This document shows positions 62,514-64,000 of a stretch of 64,000 bases of DNA, in pieces. Below the pieces are notes generated by a model. That model saw nothing but the letters and a program-made list of their open reading frames with translations, had not been told where the DNA came from and searched no databases. Where the stretch lies: contig CAWBSE010000004.1 of NCBI GenBank assembly GCA_963791425.1, positions 310,001 through 374,000 on the forward strand, in the 5' to 3' direction. Position 1 is the first letter of the stretch. Every line of letters begins with the position of its first letter. This DNA is from DATBLE01 sp963791425. Its GTDB lineage: Bacteria > Actinomycetota > Thermoleophilia > Gaiellales > Gaiellaceae. A program made the translations under genes and the position numbers.

Positions 62514-62879
62514 ATGAAACGATTTCGCATGCTCACGCTGATCGCCGCCCTCGCGGGGACACTTGTCGTCGCCTCCGCCTCGAACGCCAGGCCGACCGTG
62601 ACCAAGCTGGTCGGAACGGTTGGGCCGGGCTTCACGATCACGCTGAAGAAGAACGGCAAGGCGTTCAAGACGCTGGATGACGGCATGTACTCGATCACCG
62701 TCACGGACAAGTCGAACATCCACAACTTCCACCTGCGCGGCCCCGGGGTCAACAAGGAGATCACGAAGATCGGCTTCGTCGGCAAGAAGACGGTCGTCGT
62801 CAAGCTCGCGAAGGGCAGGTACAAGTTCGTCTGTGACCCGCACCTCACGACGATGAAGGGCAGCTTCACCGTCTCCTAA
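62514..62879 (+). CDS. cupredoxin-like secreted copper protein (copy 1)
   Basis: 121 aa. Signal peptide (TLIAALAGTLVVASASNA). Type-1 copper ligands are complete: His70 in SNIHNFHL, and Cys107, His110, Met114 in CDPHLTTMKG. Ribosome site AAGGAG at 62504-62509 and TATCCT at 62474-62479. A small electron carrier or copper-binding protein of the envelope. A close paralogue follows 34 bp later. Confidence 0.86.
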   Translation: MKRFRMLTLIAALAGTLVVASASNARPTVTKLVGTVGPGFTITLKKNGKAFKTLDDGMYSITVTDKSNIHNFHLRGPGVNKEITKIGFVGKKTVVVKLAKGRYKFVCDPHLTTMKGSFTVS

Positions 62880-62901
62880 ATCCGCTGCTGCGTTCGCGGC
62901 G

Positions 62902-62907
62902 TACTGT
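62902..62907 (+). promoter_or_regulatory. leaderless -10 box TACTGT
   Basis: Six bases before ATG 62914; the second cupredoxin thus has its own leaderless start, unlike copy 1 with a ribosome site. Confidence 0.5.
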
Positions 62908-62913
62908 TCTCCC

Positions 62914-63276
62914 ATGAAGCTCATCTGCACACTCCTCGCCGCCGGCTCGGTCGCGTTGCTCGCGACTGTGACCGTGACCGCGGCGCCCATGTCACCGCCG
63001 AAGCTGGTCGGGGCGGTCGGCCCCGGCTTCACGATCTCGTTGAAGCAGAACGGCAAGGCGGTCAAGACGCTGAAGGCCGGCGCCTACACGTTCGTCGTCT
63101 CCGACAAAGCGAACATCCACAACTTCCAACTCCAGGGCAACGGGCTGAACCGCGCGCTCACGAGCGTCCCGTTCGTGGGGACGAAGACCGTGATCATCAC
63201 GCTCAAGAAGGGCACGTACAAGTACTTCTGTGTGCCCCACCAGAGCTCGATTCACGGCACTTTCAAGGTCGCGTAG
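62914..63276 (+). CDS. cupredoxin-like secreted protein (copy 2, altered axial ligand)
   Basis: 120 aa. Signal peptide (TLLAAGSVALLATVTVTAA). Paralogue of copy 1 (shared KLVGxVGPGFTI, NIHNF, TxKG(R/T)YK). His69, Cys106 and His109 are kept, but the axial Met is replaced by Ile113 with His114 next to it. Copper binding is likely, with a changed redox potential; an alternative metal is possible. Confidence 0.85.
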   Translation: MKLICTLLAAGSVALLATVTVTAAPMSPPKLVGAVGPGFTISLKQNGKAVKTLKAGAYTFVVSDKANIHNFQLQGNGLNRALTSVPFVGTKTVIITLKKGTYKYFCVPHQSSIHGTFKVA

Positions 63277-63288
63277 CCCGCGGAACGA

Positions 63289-63663
63289 CTACGACAGCGG
63301 GAGCGGCTCGGCCGCTCCCGCTGTGATCGTCCATGCGAGCAGCTCGCCGGTCGGCCGCGAGAGGATCAGGTACGGCCGGCCTTCCCACTGGCCGATGTTC
63401 GCGATGTCCGTCCGCGACGGCTTCGCCGAGTCGGTCGGGTGCGAGTGGAAGACGGCGAGCTCGTATCCGTCGTCCTCGAGATAGAAGTCCATCGGGTCGC
63501 GCGGCCGCAGCTCGAACCGGTACGGGCTCGCCGCGGCGTTGTCGGCGGCGAGGTAGCGCTCGGCGACGCCGTCGCGGAAGGCGATCAACCCGCACGCCTC
63601 GTTCGGCGCCTCCTCGTCCGCGTGCCGCGCGAGCTCCAGGCGAAGCTCGGCCGGGACTACCAC
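63289..63663 (-). CDS. JAMM (Mov34/MPN) metalloprotease, Mec-like
   Basis: 124 aa. JAMM zinc site: Glu in NEACGLIAF and HSHPTDSAKPSRTD (HSHPxxxxxPSxxD; about 71-84). In mycobacteria Mec removes cysteine from the CysO carrier made by CysM. Here its start overlaps the CysM-type gene upstream by 7 nt, which supports the same pathway. CysO is not seen in the window and could lie further right. Confidence 0.88.
   Translation of the reverse strand: MVVPAELRLELARHADEEAPNEACGLIAFRDGVAERYLAADNAAASPYRFELRPRDPMDFYLEDDGYELAVFHSHPTDSAKPSRTDIANIGQWEGRPYLILSRPTGELLAWTITAGAAEPLPLS
63294..63324. terminator. perfect 14-bp hairpin between convergent genes
   Basis: Stem 63294-63307 with 63311-63324 and TCG loop, spanning the last codons of the Mec-like gene and 18 bp past the cupredoxin stop. 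Likely a bidirectional end signal, without a clear T-tract. Confidence 0.5.
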
Positions 63664-64000
63664 CAGTGGCCGTGCTCCATCGCCGCACCGGCATCGGGTG
63701 CGTCCCAGAAGTCGGCGGAGAGGTACTTCCAGCCGCCGTCGGCGAGGATGCAGACGACGACGCCCTCGTCGAGCTCCTCGGCCATTCGGCGTGCGACGTG
63801 GACGACCGCACCGGACGAGACGCCGGCAAAGATCGCTTCCTGCTCGATCAGCGCCCGCAGGCCGGCGAGCGACTCGGCGTTCGAGACGAGCAATTTCCGG
63901 TCGAGCCTGGCGACGTCGAGGATCGGCGGGACGTAGCCGTCCTCCAGCGAGCGGAGTCCCATCACGGGGTCGCCCGGCAGCGGCTCGGCCGCGGCGACGA
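63657..64000 (-). CDS. cysteine synthase (CysM/CysK type), N-terminus beyond window edge
   Basis: PLP enzyme of beta-substitution (fold type II). Only the C-terminal 113 codons are in the window: GLRSLEDGYVPPILDVARL, then LLVSNAESLAG, FAGVSSGAVVHVARR (phosphate-binding/active-site region) and ILADGGWKYLSADFW. The GWKYLS ending is usual for actinobacterial CysM. It makes cysteine from O-phospho- or O-acetylserine, in the Mec system on the CysO carrier. The N-terminal PLP-Lys part is outside. Confidence 0.9.
   Translation of the reverse strand, partial: VAAAEPLPGDPVMGLRSLEDGYVPPILDVARLDRKLLVSNAESLAGLRALIEQEAIFAGVSSGAVVHVARRMAEELDEGVVVCILADGGWKYLSADFWDAPDAGAAMEHGHWW

Overview
The window is GC-rich, densely packed bacterial DNA from a deep-branching actinobacterium. 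The gene content points to Thermoleophilia (Gaiellales/Solirubrobacterales-like), probably from a metagenome. The clues are the HspR-type heat-shock operon, gene order close to Actinobacteria (glmU-prs-rplY-pth-mfd-mazG-eno, FtsB-DUF501), many GTG starts with 1-4 nt start/stop overlaps, and pervasive leaderless promoters (TANNNT 6-11 nt before the start codon). The taxon is inferred from content; no 16S rRNA gene is present.

Layout. 0-1.2 kb: end of an MFS permease, then a 64-residue repeat protein with a strong terminator. 1.2-6.4 kb: a tightly overlapping minus-strand operon (cyclodeaminase-like protein, ECF sigma factor, cyclase-STAND-TPR protein, 84-aa protein, cytosolic subtilase, GAF protein). 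This is the best candidate for an undescribed signalling or conflict system. 6.4-13.2 kb: heat-shock operon dnaK-grpE-dnaJ-x-hspR-clpB. 13.2-18.7 kb: cupin, small membrane proteins, a histidine phosphatase, a glycosyltransferase, an FmdB-type zinc ribbon and an LCP cell-wall ligase. 18.7-30.4 kb: housekeeping run (ROK kinase, rsmI, M23 peptidase, metG, tatD, rsmA, ispE, tRNA-Gln, glmU, prs, rplY, pth). 30.4-41.4 kb: alpha/beta hydrolase, mfd, two SurA-like lipoproteins, mazG, eno, pyk, ftsB-like, DUF501. 41.4-48.7 kb: envelope and redox genes (GDPD, L,D-transpeptidase, TlpA/CcmH/CcdA cytochrome maturation set, ferredoxin, orphan anti-sigma, VOC). 48.7-57.3 kb: a 102-bp palindrome, an FAD enzyme, MMPL transporter, small proteins, a two-component system, SPL-like radical SAM, MBL hydrolase, CNNM protein. 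57.3-61.8 kb: RraA/dehydrogenase/substrate-binding/MFS/DJ-1 catabolic group. 61.8-64 kb: MBL protein, tandem cupredoxins, JAMM protease and CysM.

About fourteen otherwise conserved genes between 8 and 55 kb carry one or more single-base frame breaks (dnaK, hspR, clpB, LCP, MMPL and others). In most the protein resumes perfectly in another frame, so these look like consensus errors of an uncorrected long-read or low-coverage assembly rather than real pseudogenes. I annotate such genes as one CDS across the break and say where it lies.

The neighbouring genes fit together as growth and envelope functions: protein quality control under HspR; rRNA maturation (RsmA, RsmI) with isoprenoid, UDP-GlcNAc and PRPP supply; peptidoglycan and secondary-polymer assembly (LCP, L,D-transpeptidase, M23); and cytochrome c maturation.
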